From NCBI RefSeq assembly GCF_008086115.1, contig NZ_VSIY01000003.1, forward strand, positions 496,001 through 560,000: a stretch of DNA of 64,000 nucleotides, read 5' to 3'. The notes beneath the pieces were generated by a model. It was not told the origin of the DNA, did not search any database, and saw only the letters and a list, made by a program, of their open reading frames with translations. The stretch is from Maritimibacter fusiformis. GTDB taxonomy: Bacteria; Pseudomonadota; Alphaproteobacteria; Rhodobacterales; Rhodobacteraceae. Positions 16,678 through 25,279 of this stretch are shown here, piece by piece. How positions within the stretch are numbered: position 1 is the first letter of the stretch; each line of letters starts with the position of its first letter. The position numbers were made by a program, and so were the translations under genes.

Positions 16678-18545
16678 CGACGTTCCTGAAACTCCTGTTT
16701 CGCAACCGGCTGGCCGCGCTGGGCGCGGTGGTGCTGGGGGCGATCGTGCTGCTCGCGCTGGTCACGCCGCTGTTGCCGCTGGCCGACCCGGACGTGACCG
16801 CCACCGGCGACCGGTTCATGCGGCCGTTCACCGAGGGGCACCTGCTGGGCACCGATCACCTGGGGCGCGATCTGCTGTCGCGGCTGCTCTGGGGCACACG
16901 GCTCAGCCTTGCCGTGGGCATCGCCGCGGCGCTGGTCGCCGGCACCATCGGCTCGGCGATCGGTATCGTCGCGGGCTATTTCGGCGGCCGGATCGACAAC
17001 GTCATCATGCGCGGCGTCGACATGCTGATGGCCTTTCCCTACATCCTCCTGGCGCTGGCCATCGTCGCGGCGCTGGGCCCCGGCCTGCTCAACGCGCTGA
17101 TCGCGGTGGCGGCGGTGAACATCCCGTTCTTCGCGCGCAACATCCGCGGCGTGACCGTGGGGCTGGCGGGGCGCGAGTTCATCGACGCCGCCCGGTTGGC
17201 CGGAATGGGGCATGGCCGCATCATCCTGACCGAGCTTCTTCCCAACGTCGCCTCGACCATCGTGATCGCGATGTCGACCACGGTGGGCTGGATGATCCTC
17301 GAGACCGCCGGGCTGTCGTTCCTCGGCCTTGGCAGCCAGCCGCCGGTGGCCGACCTCGGCTCGATGCTGGGCGAGGCGCGGGCGGCGCTGATCACCAACC
17401 CGCATACCTCGGTGGTGCCGGGCGTGATGATCTTCCTGATCGTCATGAGCATCAACCTGCTGGGCGACGGGGTGCGCGACGCGCTCGACCCGCGGCTGAG
17501 GTCCGGCGCGCTGACCCGGCCGCGCGCGGTGACGCTGGTGGACCGCAAGGGGCAGGTGCCGGAGGCGGATCAGAAGGGTCTTCTCAACATCCAGTCGCTG
17601 GAGACGCAGTTCCACGTCGGCCCGCGCATCTTTCGCGCCGTGAACGAGGTGTCCTTGCATCTGAACCCCGGCGAGGCGCTGGGGATCATCGGCGAGAGCG
17701 GCTCGGGCAAGTCGGTGACCGCGCTGTCGGTCATGGGCCTCGTCGCCTCGCCGCCCGGCGTGATCACCGGCGGCGCCGTGCGCTACGCGGGCGAGGATCT
17801 GCTGTCGGCCGACTACCGCAGCCTGCGCCAGAAGCGCGGCAACAACGTGGCCTATATCTTTCAGGACCCGCTTTCGACGCTGCATCCGCTCTACCGGGTG
17901 GGCGACCAGCTGACCGAGGCGATCCAGGCGCATCACGCCGTGCCCGACGCCACGGCGCGGGCGCGGGCGGTGGAACTGTTGAAGGACGTGCGCATCCCCA
18001 ACGCCGAGGCGCGGGTGCGCGACTATCCGCACCAGTTGTCGGGCGGCATGCGGCAGCGCGTGGGTATCGCGATGGCGTTGGCGAACGATCCCGATGTCAT
18101 CATCGCGGATGAGCCGACCACCGCGCTCGATGTCACGGTGCAGGCGCAGATTCTCGCGCTGCTCGACGATCTGAGGCGCGACCGTGGCCTTGCGATCATC
18201 TTCATCACCCATGATTTCGGCGTCGTCGGGCAGCTTTGCGACCGGGTGGCGGTGATGTATGGCGGGCGCATCGTCGAGGAGGGGCCGACCGCGACCATCC
18301 TGTCGCATCCCGCGCATCCCTATACGAAAAAGCTCATGGCTTGCGTGCCCGAGCTTGGCGGCGGCAAGCGCGAATTGGCCGCGATACCGGGCCTGCCCCC
18401 GGTGGTGTCGGACCTGCCGCCGGGTTGCGCCTTCGCGCCGCGCTGCGACAAGGCGACGGAGGCCTGCCGCGTGGGCGAGATCGGGTTCACAGGCAGCGAC
18501 ACCCACCGGGTGCGCTGCATCCATCCCGAGGAGGTGCTGGCATGA
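16674..18545 (+). CDS. Fused DppC-like permease and DppD-like ATPase
   Basis: A 623-aa fusion. Residues 1-275 form a DppC-type permease ('[26 protein letters not shown]', EAA loop '[25 protein letters not shown]'). Residues ~303-623 form a DppD-type ATPase with Walker A 'GESGSGKS' (340-347), signature '[14 protein letters not shown]', Walker B '[12 protein letters not shown]', H-loop 'ITHDFGVV' and a Cys-rich C-terminus ('[16 protein letters not shown]') of the oligopeptide-transporter type. The linker is about 25 residues. Start is GTG 16674, overlapping the DppB stop; GAGG precedes it. Permease and ATPase of one half-transporter are covalently joined in a 1:1 ratio. Confidence 0.92.
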   Translation: MTTFLKLLFRNRLAALGAVVLGAIVLLALVTPLLPLADPDVTATGDRFMRPFTEGHLLGTDHLGRDLLSRLLWGTRLSLAVGIAAALVAGTIGSAIGIVAGYFGGRIDNVIMRGVDMLMAFPYILLALAIVAALGPGLLNALIAVAAVNIPFFARNIRGVTVGLAGREFIDAARLAGMGHGRIILTELLPNVASTIVIAMSTTVGWMILETAGLSFLGLGSQPPVADLGSMLGEARAALITNPHTSVVPGVMIFLIVMSINLLGDGVRDALDPRLRSGALTRPRAVTLVDRKGQVPEADQKGLLNIQSLETQFHVGPRIFRAVNEVSLHLNPGEALGIIGESGSGKSVTALSVMGLVASPPGVITGGAVRYAGEDLLSADYRSLRQKRGNNVAYIFQDPLSTLHPLYRVGDQLTEAIQAHHAVPDATARARAVELLKDVRIPNAEARVRDYPHQLSGGMRQRVGIAMALANDPDVIIADEPTTALDVTVQAQILALLDDLRRDRGLAIIFITHDFGVVGQLCDRVAVMYGGRIVEEGPTATILSHPAHPYTKKLMACVPELGGGKRELAAIPGLPPVVSDLPPGCAFAPRCDKATEACRVGEIGFTGSDTHRVRCIHPEEVLA

Positions 18546-19492
18546 CCGCGCTCAAGGTGACGGACCTGTCCAAGACCTTCGTGGTCGGCGGTGGCCTGTT
18601 GCGCAAGCCGGGTGCGGTGCGCGCGGTGCGGCCGATGTCCTTCGAGGTGGCGACCGGCGAGACGCTGGGGATCGTCGGGGAATCGGGCTGTGGCAAGTCC
18701 ACGCTGGCGCGGATGCTGGTGGGGCTGAACGCGCCCACCACCGGGCAGATCGAGATCGCCGGCAAGCCGCTCGACAATGCCGACCCGGCGGCCTTCGGCA
18801 AGCTGATCCAGTATGTCTTTCAGGACCCGGTGTCCTCGCTCAACCCGCGCAAGTCGATCCGCCAGATCATGGAGGCGCCGCTGAAGTGGCTGCACCGGAT
18901 GGACCGCGCCGCGCGCACCGCGCGCATCGCCGAGATCTTCGCCAGCGTGAACCTGCGCGAGGAGTTCCTCGACCGCTATCCGCACGAGTTTTCCGGCGGC
19001 CAGGCCCAGCGCATCGGGGTGGCGCGCGCGCTTGCCGCCGCGCCGCGCATCATGGTGCTGGACGAGCCGGTTTCGGCGCTGGATGTCTCGGTGCAGGCGC
19101 AGGTGCTGAACCTCTTGGCCGATCTGCGCGGGCAGTTCGACCTCACCTATCTGTTCATCAGCCACGACCTTGCCGTGGTCGAGGCGGTGAGCGACCGGAT
19201 CATGGTGCTGTATTTCGGCGCGGTGGTGGAGATCGGACCGGCGAGGGAGGTTTTCAAAACCCCGCGCCATCCTTATACCAAGCTGCTCGCGGACAGCGCG
19301 CCGGTGGTCGGCCGCCCCCTGACCGCGCCCGAGCAGAAGGACAGCGAATTGCCCGACCCGTTGAACCCGCCCCCCGGCTGCGCCTTTGCCGGGCGCTGTC
19401 CGCGCGCCACAGACATCTGCGTCAAGGTGGAGCCCGACCTCAGACCGCTTGGAGAGCATCAACTTGCCGCCTGCCACCACCCCCTCGACTGA
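18542..19492 (+). CDS. DppF-like ABC transporter ATP-binding protein
   Basis: ATPase of the importer, 316 aa. It has Walker A 'GESGCGKST', signature 'FSGGQAQRIGVARAL' (Leu replaced by Phe), Walker B 'IMVLDEPVSALDVSVQAQ', 'ISHDLAVV' and the C-terminal 'PPPGCAFAGRCPRATDICVK' Cys motif. ATG 18542 overlaps the previous stop as ATGA. It should pair with the ATPase half of the upstream fusion. Confidence 0.92.
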   Translation: MTALKVTDLSKTFVVGGGLLRKPGAVRAVRPMSFEVATGETLGIVGESGCGKSTLARMLVGLNAPTTGQIEIAGKPLDNADPAAFGKLIQYVFQDPVSSLNPRKSIRQIMEAPLKWLHRMDRAARTARIAEIFASVNLREEFLDRYPHEFSGGQAQRIGVARALAAAPRIMVLDEPVSALDVSVQAQVLNLLADLRGQFDLTYLFISHDLAVVEAVSDRIMVLYFGAVVEIGPAREVFKTPRHPYTKLLADSAPVVGRPLTAPEQKDSELPDPLNPPPGCAFAGRCPRATDICVKVEPDLRPLGEHQLAACHHPLD

Positions 19493-20234
19493 TCCCGCGC
19501 CCTCGCGCCTGTCACGCCCGACCCGCGTGGCCGAGGCGATCAAGGACTGGATCGTCCAGGCCCATTTCGGGGCCGGCGACCGGCTGCCGAGCGAGCCGGA
19601 GCTGATCGAACGCTTCGGCATGTCCAAGGGCACGATCCGCGAGGCGATGCGCATCCTCGAAGCGCAGGGGCTGGTGAAAAGCCGCACCGGCCCCGGCGGC
19701 GGCACCTTCGTGCACGAGGTCTCGAAGGAACGCGCGCGGGCGCTTTTGGGCAACTACTTCTACTTCAAGGATCTGACGATCCGCGACATCTATCAATTGC
19801 GCCGGGTGCTGGAGCCGGAACTGGCGGCGGCGCTGGCCGGCAATCTTCCCGAGGCGGTGCTGGGCCGGCTCGAGGCGATCATCGGCGAATACGACGCCCC
19901 CGCGCAGGATGTCGAGGAGGAACGCGAACAGCACGTCGCCTCGCTCCGGTTTCACGCGCTGCTGGCCGAGCAGGCCGACAATGCGCTCTTGGGCTTTCTG
20001 ATCGACTTCATGGTCAACATGCTTTCGGACCTCACCGTCTATCGCAAGCTCTATGAGCCTCCCAACCTCGAGCTTTGGCGGCGCGGCCGGGCGTTCCAGC
20101 TCCAACTCGTCGAGGCGCTGCGCACCGGCGACGCCGACACGGCCCGGCGGGTCATGCGCGACCACATGGAAACCGCGCAAAAGCTGATGGAGGCGCAGGA
20201 GGCCGAGATGCAGCGCCGGTTCATCTCGGAGTAG
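19464..20234 (+). CDS. GntR-family (FadR/FCD-type) transcriptional regulator
   Basis: A 256-aa regulator with an N-terminal GntR winged HTH ('RVAEAIKDWIVQAHFGAGDRLPSEPELIERFGMSKGTIREAMRILEAQGLVKSRTGPGGGTFV') and an all-helical FCD effector domain with its metal-site Asp/His region ('LRRVLEPELAAALAG', 'SLRFHALLAEQADNALLGFL', 'MRDHMETAQKLM'). I choose TTG 19464 because GGAGAG ends 7 bp before it; this overlaps the ATPase gene by 29 bp. Last gene of the importer operon. It probably senses a transported or derived acid and binds the paired palindromes at 13957-13992. Confidence 0.88.
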   Translation: MPPATTPSTDPAPSRLSRPTRVAEAIKDWIVQAHFGAGDRLPSEPELIERFGMSKGTIREAMRILEAQGLVKSRTGPGGGTFVHEVSKERARALLGNYFYFKDLTIRDIYQLRRVLEPELAAALAGNLPEAVLGRLEAIIGEYDAPAQDVEEEREQHVASLRFHALLAEQADNALLGFLIDFMVNMLSDLTVYRKLYEPPNLELWRRGRAFQLQLVEALRTGDADTARRVMRDHMETAQKLMEAQEAEMQRRFISE

Positions 20235-20409
20235 CGCGCGGCCCCCCGTTGCCCTGAAGGCTGCGGCCCGATCGCCGGGGCTTGCGGCCCTGTCCCGACG
20301 CCATGCGGCAAAATGTCGTGAGATTTTTCGGAACCCTCCAGCACTGGAAGGGCGTTTCCCTCTTATCCGGGCCCATGACCGGCCCAACCGAAAGAGCGAG
20401 AGGACGATC

Positions 20410-21291
20410 ATGTCATATTGGAGATTTGCCGCAATGATCGCGACCTCGACGGTCGTGATGTTCATCCTGATGTATCTCAACACCTACCTTTGGGCGCATG
20501 TGTTCTGGTCCGAGACGCGCGCCTACATGGCGCTGCTGATGGGCGCGACGATGGCGATCGTGATGCTGGCGTTCATGCTGTCGATGTATTCCAAGAAGAC
20601 GATCAACGCCGTGATCTTCGTGGGCGCGGCGGTGGTGTTCGCCGGCTCGCTCTGGCTGGTGCGCAGCCAGACGACGGTGGCCGATACCAGCTACATGCGC
20701 GCCATGATCCCGCACCATTCGATCGCCATCATGACCTCGAGCCGCGCCAATATCGAAGACGCGCGCGTGCGCAAGCTGGCCGACGAGATCATCTATGCCC
20801 AGGACAAGGAAATCGCCGAAATGCGCTATCTCGTGAACGAGATCGAAGCCTCCGGCGTGACCGCCCGGCGCGATGCACCGGCCCCGGGCGAGATCGTGAG
20901 CCTTGAAGACGCCCTGTCCACCGCCGAGGTCGCGGTGCTCGACCCGGGCTTCATGTCCGAGGCGGAAATCGCCCGGCTGTTCCCTGCCGGTGCCGCCTGC
21001 ACCTTCTCCTACACCTCGGACAGCCCCGCGGTTCTGGCCGTCGGTTCGGCGGATGACGGCTGGGCGGGGCTGGTGAAGCTCAGCGGCGACCTTGTCCGCC
21101 TCGGTGTCCCGTCGGACGGCGACGTTGCCGCCGGCGTCACGACGCAGGACGACGGCATCACCGTTGAGGTGAGCGCCCCGGGCGGCGGCCCCCTGAACGC
21201 GAGCGGCACCACGCAGGAGGCCGACCTGACCCTTGAGCTGGAGGCCGGGCTGTCCGCCGGTTTCCGCGGCTACTACCGCTGCGGGGCGTAA
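20410..21291 (+). CDS. DUF305-domain membrane protein
   Basis: A 293-aa protein. Three N-terminal transmembrane helices (~5-28, 36-57, 66-84) are followed by a DUF305 segment with 'TSYMRAMIPHHSIAIMTSSRA' and 'IIYAQDKEIAEMRYLVNEIE', a ferritin-like His pattern. The C-terminal ~110 residues form a separate extracytoplasmic domain with two Cys ('GAACTFSY', 'YYRCGA') that I do not recognise. DUF305 proteins are often linked to copper or other metal stress; that is family context only. AGCGAGAGGACGATC precedes the ATG. Convergent with the histidine kinase gene. Confidence 0.82.
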   Translation: MSYWRFAAMIATSTVVMFILMYLNTYLWAHVFWSETRAYMALLMGATMAIVMLAFMLSMYSKKTINAVIFVGAAVVFAGSLWLVRSQTTVADTSYMRAMIPHHSIAIMTSSRANIEDARVRKLADEIIYAQDKEIAEMRYLVNEIEASGVTARRDAPAPGEIVSLEDALSTAEVAVLDPGFMSEAEIARLFPAGAACTFSYTSDSPAVLAVGSADDGWAGLVKLSGDLVRLGVPSDGDVAAGVTTQDDGITVEVSAPGGGPLNASGTTQEADLTLELEAGLSAGFRGYYRCGA

Positions 21292-21322
21292 GGCGCACGG
21301 GGCGCGCGCGCTGCCGGTCCGC

Positions 21323-22675
21323 TCACCGCGTGCCCTGCGGTGCGTGACTGGCCAGCGGCAGACGCACGCAAGCCTCGAACCCTGACGCCCGGCCCGGGCG
21401 TGGCGAATGCAGCACGAGGTCGGCCCCCACCCCCGTCGCGATGGCGCTGACGATGGCAAGGCCAAGGCCGCTGCCGCGCTGCGCCGATCCGGCGCGCTCG
21501 AACCGGTTGGTGAGGCGCGCGAGGGTCTCGGGCGGCAGGACGGGCGCGTCATTGGCAACGCACAACATGCCCGCTTCGCTCAGCGTCACCTCGACCGGGG
21601 CGGCCTCATCGCCGTGGCGCAGGGCGTTTTCGATCAGGTTCGTGCACAGGATGCCGAAGGCATCGGGGTCAAGGTCGGACATCACCGGCTCCTCCGGCAG
21701 CGTCAGCCGAAGCCGGTCGGGCACCCCCTGCCGCTGCCGCTCATCGACCAGCAGACGCAGGATCGGGCGCAGATCGGCGGCATGGTCCAGCCGCAGCCGC
21801 CCGCCCTCGGCGCGCGCCAGTTGCATCAGCCGTTCCGACAGGCGGGTCAGGCGTTTGAGCGTCGCCTCGATCTCGCCCGCGCGCGCCCGGGCGTCGGGAT
21901 CGCCGGTTTCCGACATCAGCCGCTGGGCCTGCGCGATGGCCCCGGCCAGCGGCGTGCGCAATTCATGCGCGGCATTGGCGGCAAAACTGCGCTCGGCATC
22001 GAATGCCGACCTGAGCCGCGCCAGCACGGTATTGAGCGAGGCCGCCAGCGGGGCAAGCTCAGCCGGCAGGTCGTCCGCCGACACCGGCGACAGATCGTTG
22101 GCGGTGCGCCCGCCAAGCTCGGCGCGAAACCGCCTGAGCGGCGACAGGCTTGTGCGGACCGCGACCACGATCAAGAGCAGGGTCAGCGGAACCACCACCA
22201 GAAGCGGCAGCAGCAGCCCCATCCGGGTCTCGCCCAGCGCCGCGGCGCGGTAGGCCAGCGGCTCGGCCACGGTGATCCGCACGGTGCCGCGCAAGGTCTC
22301 CTCGCTGTAAAAGCGATAGGACGCATCCTGGGCAAAACCGGGTCCGGCCCAGGCGGGAAACACCGACGGGTCGGCGGCGTGCGATTGCAGCACGACATGG
22401 CCATCGCCATCGCGCACGATGTAGGTGAAATGCTCCTCGTGGGTGCGAAGTGCTGCCAGCCGCTGGACGGCGTGATCCTCGTCGCGCCCGATGATGTCGA
22501 CCACGGCCAGCGGCAGGATGCGCTGCGCCGTTTCCTGAAGCGCCGAGTCGAACACCTCGTCCATCTCGTGGCGCAGCAAAGCCCCCGTCATCGCCGCGGC
22601 GGCCAGCCAGAGCACCGTCAGCAACGCGCCCAGCGACAGCGCCAGACGCCCCTGAAGGCTGCGCGGCAGGGTCAT
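21323..22675 (-). CDS. Sensor histidine kinase
   Basis: A 450-aa two-component sensor. It has TM1 (~12-33), a periplasmic sensor region of ~120 residues, TM2 (~152-173), a HAMP-like linker, HisKA with H-box 'FAANAAHELRTPLAG' (His ~237), N-box 'NLIENALRHGDE' and G-box 'GSGLGLAIVSAIA'. It resembles the QseC/PmrB class. It overlaps the response-regulator stop as ATGA, so the pair is co-translated. The regulated genes are probably the redox cluster beyond the response regulator. Confidence 0.92.
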   Translation of the reverse strand: MTLPRSLQGRLALSLGALLTVLWLAAAAMTGALLRHEMDEVFDSALQETAQRILPLAVVDIIGRDEDHAVQRLAALRTHEEHFTYIVRDGDGHVVLQSHAADPSVFPAWAGPGFAQDASYRFYSEETLRGTVRITVAEPLAYRAAALGETRMGLLLPLLVVVPLTLLLIVVAVRTSLSPLRRFRAELGGRTANDLSPVSADDLPAELAPLAASLNTVLARLRSAFDAERSFAANAAHELRTPLAGAIAQAQRLMSETGDPDARARAGEIEATLKRLTRLSERLMQLARAEGGRLRLDHAADLRPILRLLVDERQRQGVPDRLRLTLPEEPVMSDLDPDAFGILCTNLIENALRHGDEAAPVEVTLSEAGMLCVANDAPVLPPETLARLTNRFERAGSAQRGSGLGLAIVSAIATGVGADLVLHSPRPGRASGFEACVRLPLASHAPQGTR

Positions 22676-23331
22676 GGCGTGCCCAGCCGATAGCCCAGGC
22701 CGCGTTCGGTCGTGATGATCTCGGGCCCCAGTTTCTTGCGCAGGCGGCTGACATGAACCTCGATGGTGTTGCTGCCTATGTCGTCCTCGAAGGCATAGAG
22801 CTTGCCTTCAAGCTGCGCCTTGGACAGCAACTGGCCGGGGCGGGTGAGAAACGCCTCGAACAGCGCCCATTCGCGCGCCGTCAACTGCACCGGCCTGCCG
22901 TCGCGATGCACCGTGCGGGCCGCCAGGTCGATGTCCAGCGCGCCATGGCTGACGATCGGGTTCGGGTTGCCCGCATAGCGCCGCGCGACCGAGCCGATGC
23001 GCGCCGACAGCTCGTCCAGGTCGACGGGTTTGACCAGGTAATCGTCGGCCCCCGCGTTCAGCCCTTCGATCCGGTCCGACACCTGGTCGAGCGCGGTCAG
23101 GATGATGACCGGCGTGACATCGCCGCGCCCGCGCAGGCGCTTGAGAAACCCGATGCCGCGACCGTCCGGCAACATCAGGTCGAGCAGCACAAGGTCATAG
23201 GCCGCCGCCGCCATCGCGTCGCCCGCCGCATCCAGCCGCGTGACCCAGTCGACGGATTGCCCGTCGCCGGTGATCTGGTCGCGCACCGCGGGGCCGAGAA
23301 CGGTGTCGTCTTCGATCAAGAGGATGCGCAT
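22672..23331 (-). CDS. OmpR/PhoP-family response regulator
   Basis: A 219-aa response regulator. The receiver domain starts 'MRILLIEDDTVLGPAVRDQI', with phospho-acceptor Asp51 ('LVLLDLMLPDG'), the 'ILTALD' Thr and 'DDYLVKPVDLDEL' Lys. The C-terminal OmpR-type winged helix follows ('RPVQLTAREWALFEAFLTRPGQLLSKAQLEGKLYAFEDDIGSNTIEVHVSRLRKKLG'). ATG 23331 has AAGGAGAC five bases upstream. OmpR-family proteins bind direct repeats one helical turn apart, which is what the adjacent 49-bp module contains. Confidence 0.93.
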   Translation of the reverse strand: MRILLIEDDTVLGPAVRDQITGDGQSVDWVTRLDAAGDAMAAAAYDLVLLDLMLPDGRGIGFLKRLRGRGDVTPVIILTALDQVSDRIEGLNAGADDYLVKPVDLDELSARIGSVARRYAGNPNPIVSHGALDIDLAARTVHRDGRPVQLTAREWALFEAFLTRPGQLLSKAQLEGKLYAFEDDIGSNTIEVHVSRLRKKLGPEIITTERGLGYRLGTP

Positions 23332-23390
23332 GGTGTCTCCTTGCAGGCCGCCGGGACGGGGCGCGCGTGGCCGCCTTGTCGGCCCCCGGT

Positions 23391-23439
23391 CTGACATGCA
23401 CCTGACGGCCCGGGCGCATGGCCGTCAGCTTGCCGTCAG
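23391..23439. promoter_or_regulatory. 49-bp response-regulator module, copy 1
   Basis: CTGACA-N5-CTGACG (23391-23407), 15 bp, then CGTCAG-N5-CGTCAG (23423-23439): two 11-bp-periodic direct repeats facing each other. It lies between the response-regulator gene (60 bp from its start) and the PepSY gene (51 bp), so it may control both. Two further copies with the same spacing are at 24538 and 25185. Confidence 0.75.
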
Positions 23440-23490
23440 GTTGGCGTGCGAACAAGAGCCACAAAGCCCGATACCACAGGAGTTTGGCCG

Positions 23491-23826
23491 ATGCGAAAGA
23501 CACTGACAATGCTCACGATTGCGCTGGCCCTGCCAGCCGGTGCGGCGCTGGCCGACGACGACTGCCGCGTGCCGATGGCCGACTGGCAGCCGCGCGAGGC
23601 GGTCATGGCGTTTGCCGCCGAACAGGGCTGGACCGTGTCCCGCCTCAAGATCGACGACGGCTGCTACGAGATCAAGGGCGAGAACGCCGATGGCCACTGG
23701 ATCGAAGTCACCATCGACCCCGGCACTCTCGACCTGGTCGAGATGACGATCCGCTATCGTGACGAGATGGGCCGCCCGCTGCCGATCCGCACCCGCGATG
23801 ACGATGACGACGATGACGACGACTGA
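23491..23826 (+). CDS. Secreted PepSY-type protein with poly-Asp tail
   Basis: A 111-aa protein with a signal peptide (MRKTLTMLTIALALPAGAALA/DD). The mature part contains 'DDDCRVPMADWQPREAVMAFAAEQGWTVSRLKIDDGCYEIKGENADGHWIEVTIDPGTLDLVEM', a PepSY-like fold with two Cys, and ends in nine Asp. It is a close paralogue of the protein at 25280. PepSY proteins are usually periplasmic modulators near redox or metal systems; the poly-Asp tail could bind cations. AGGAG stands 9 bp before the ATG. The last 14 bp overlap the cytochrome gene start. Confidence 0.85.
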   Translation: MRKTLTMLTIALALPAGAALADDDCRVPMADWQPREAVMAFAAEQGWTVSRLKIDDGCYEIKGENADGHWIEVTIDPGTLDLVEMTIRYRDEMGRPLPIRTRDDDDDDDDD

Positions 23827-24472
23827 GACCGCCCCGGACCGGGCCGCGCCGACACGTGTCGCGGCCAAGGTCCGGGTCTGGGACCCGCTTGTTCGGGTGT
23901 TTCACTGGGGCCTCGTGGCCGCCGTCGCCATCGCCTGGCTGACCGCCGACGAGGTGGAACGCGTTCACGAGATCGCAGGCTATACCGTCGCGGGCCTTGT
24001 CGCCTTTCGCCTGGTCTGGGGCTTTGCCGGTGGCCGCTACGCACGTTTCGGGCAGTTCCTGCGCGGCCCGGCCTCGGTGCTGGGTCATGTCGGTGACATG
24101 ATCCGCGGGCGCGAGCGGCGCTATCTCGGCCACAACCCTGCCGGTGCGGCGATGATCGTGGCGCTTCTGATCACGCTGTCGGGCACCGCCTTCACCGGCT
24201 GGCTGATCGCCGAGCCCGAGCGCATCGCGCGGTTGCCCGAGATGCCCCGGATCGTGACCCCGGCGCGCGCCGATGACGACGACCACTGGCGCGGCGACCG
24301 CGCCGAGGACGCGCTGGAAGATGTGCACGAGACCCTGGCCAACCTGCTCCTGATCCTTGTCGCACTGCATGTGGCCGGAGTTGCCGTGGCGTCCTTCAGC
24401 CACCGCGAAAACCTCGTGCGCGCCATGATCACCGGCGACAAGCGCGCGCCCGATCCCGACGACATCGCGTAA
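23813..24472 (+). CDS. Cytochrome b561-like diheme membrane protein
   Basis: A 219-aa cytochrome b/b6-type protein. Four hydrophobic segments carry candidate haem-ligand His residues: 'PLVRVFHWGLVAAVAIAW', 'ERVHEIAGYTVAGLVAF', and the paired His of 'LEDVHETLANLLLILVALHVAGVAVASF'. It should pass electrons across or within the inner membrane. The start is within the Asp codons of the PepSY gene read in another frame (MTTTETAPDR); ATGs at 23798 and 23804 are alternatives. Translation is coupled to the PepSY gene. Confidence 0.87.
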   Translation: MTTTETAPDRAAPTRVAAKVRVWDPLVRVFHWGLVAAVAIAWLTADEVERVHEIAGYTVAGLVAFRLVWGFAGGRYARFGQFLRGPASVLGHVGDMIRGRERRYLGHNPAGAAMIVALLITLSGTAFTGWLIAEPERIARLPEMPRIVTPARADDDDHWRGDRAEDALEDVHETLANLLLILVALHVAGVAVASFSHRENLVRAMITGDKRAPDPDDIA

Positions 24473-24501
24473 GCGGCATACCCCCCGCCGCATGCGCCAC
24501 A

Positions 24502-24534
24502 GGCCCCGCCCGCACGCCGGACGGGGCCGTTTGG
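24502..24534 (+). terminator. Hairpin after the cytochrome gene
   Basis: GGCCCCG pairs with CGGGGCC across a 13-nt loop and is followed by GTTTGGTT. This is a weak intrinsic terminator 30 bp after the stop, and it separates the PepSY-cytochrome unit from the next response-regulator module. Confidence 0.5.
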
Positions 24535-24537
24535 TTC

Positions 24538-24586
24538 CTGACGCCAGGCTGACGTGAAAACGGCGCGCACGTCAGCAAGGCTCAAG
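24538..24586. promoter_or_regulatory. 49-bp response-regulator module, copy 2
   Basis: CTGACG-N5-CTGACG (24538-24554), 15 bp, CGTCAG-N5-CTCAAG (24570-24586). The last half-site is degenerate. It ends 51 bp before the hemerythrin-like gene start, the same distance as copy 1 to its gene. Confidence 0.72.
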
Positions 24587-24637
24587 GCGGACCCGCCAGG
24601 CTGGGTGCATCGACACACCAGCGGAAAAGAGGTTCCC

Positions 24638-25156
24638 ATGACACCCAGACTGATCATCGCCGCCACCCTTTCGGCCCTCGCCCTCCCGGCTGTCGCGGCA
24701 CCGAACGAAACCCCCTATGCCCTGAGCGCCGCGCATGACGACTTCGAGGCCCAGCTTGCCCGGCTGGCGCAGCGCCGCGACGAGATCGGCGCAGCCGCCG
24801 GCACGGCGGCGACCCTCATGGCCGCGCACAATGCCGCGCAGGAGCGGCTGGTCCTGCCGCTGCTCGGCCGGGCCGAGACCAGCGCGTCCGGGGCCGCAGG
24901 GGCGGACCTGCCCGACCGGGCACATCTGGAGGCGGAGCTTTTGCAGCTCCATGACGGCGATGTCGATCTCGTCACCGCGCTGGTCGAGCTTTACGCCCTC
25001 GCCGAAGAGACCGCAGAGCCCGAGGTCGCGCGCCTGGCCGAGCGGATGATCTGGCACCAGACCGGCGACGTTGAGGTGCTCTATCCGGCGGCCCTGCTGG
25101 TCGAGGCGGCGCTGCGCGCACGGGCAAGCGAGGCGCAAGCCGTGTCCGGCAACTGA
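24638..25156 (+). CDS. Secreted hemerythrin-like protein
   Basis: A 172-aa protein with a signal peptide (MTPRLIIAATLSALALPAVAA/AP). The mature part is a predicted four-helix bundle with regularly placed His and acidic residues: 'ALSAAHDDFEAQLARL', 'LMAAHNAAQERLVLPLLG', 'HLEAELLQLHDGDVDLV' and 'MIWHQTGDVEVLYPAALL'. This matches the His-HxxxE-H-HxxxE/D pattern of hemerythrin HHE domains, which bind a di-iron centre. A periplasmic location is unusual and fits a role in O2, NO or peroxide handling beside the redox genes. AGAGGTTCCC precedes the ATG. Confidence 0.72.
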   Translation: MTPRLIIAATLSALALPAVAAPNETPYALSAAHDDFEAQLARLAQRRDEIGAAAGTAATLMAAHNAAQERLVLPLLGRAETSASGAAGADLPDRAHLEAELLQLHDGDVDLVTALVELYALAEETAEPEVARLAERMIWHQTGDVEVLYPAALLVEAALRARASEAQAVSGN

Positions 25157-25184
25157 CGCACCTTCGCACCCGGCCATCCGGTTC

Positions 25185-25233
25185 CTGACGCGAGGCTGAC
25201 GCGGTTTCTGCCAGCCCGTCAGGTGCCCCTCAG
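25185..25233. promoter_or_regulatory. 49-bp response-regulator module, copy 3
   Basis: CTGACG-N5-CTGACG (25185-25201), 15 bp, CGTCAG-N5-CCTCAG (25217-25233). Its left half and the 5 bp before it are nearly identical to copy 2. It ends 46 bp before the second PepSY gene and probably drives the PepSY-DUF2271-reductase-ApbE operon. Confidence 0.75.
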
Positions 25234-25279
25234 GTCGAAGGCCCAGATTGACCTCAGCAACCGAAAGGAGACCCCGACC

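Noticed and set aside
20290-20360. Imperfect inverted repeat CCCTCCAG/CTGGAAGGG before the DUF305 gene
   Set aside because: Short and imperfect, with a gap in one arm; it could be chance in GC-rich DNA.
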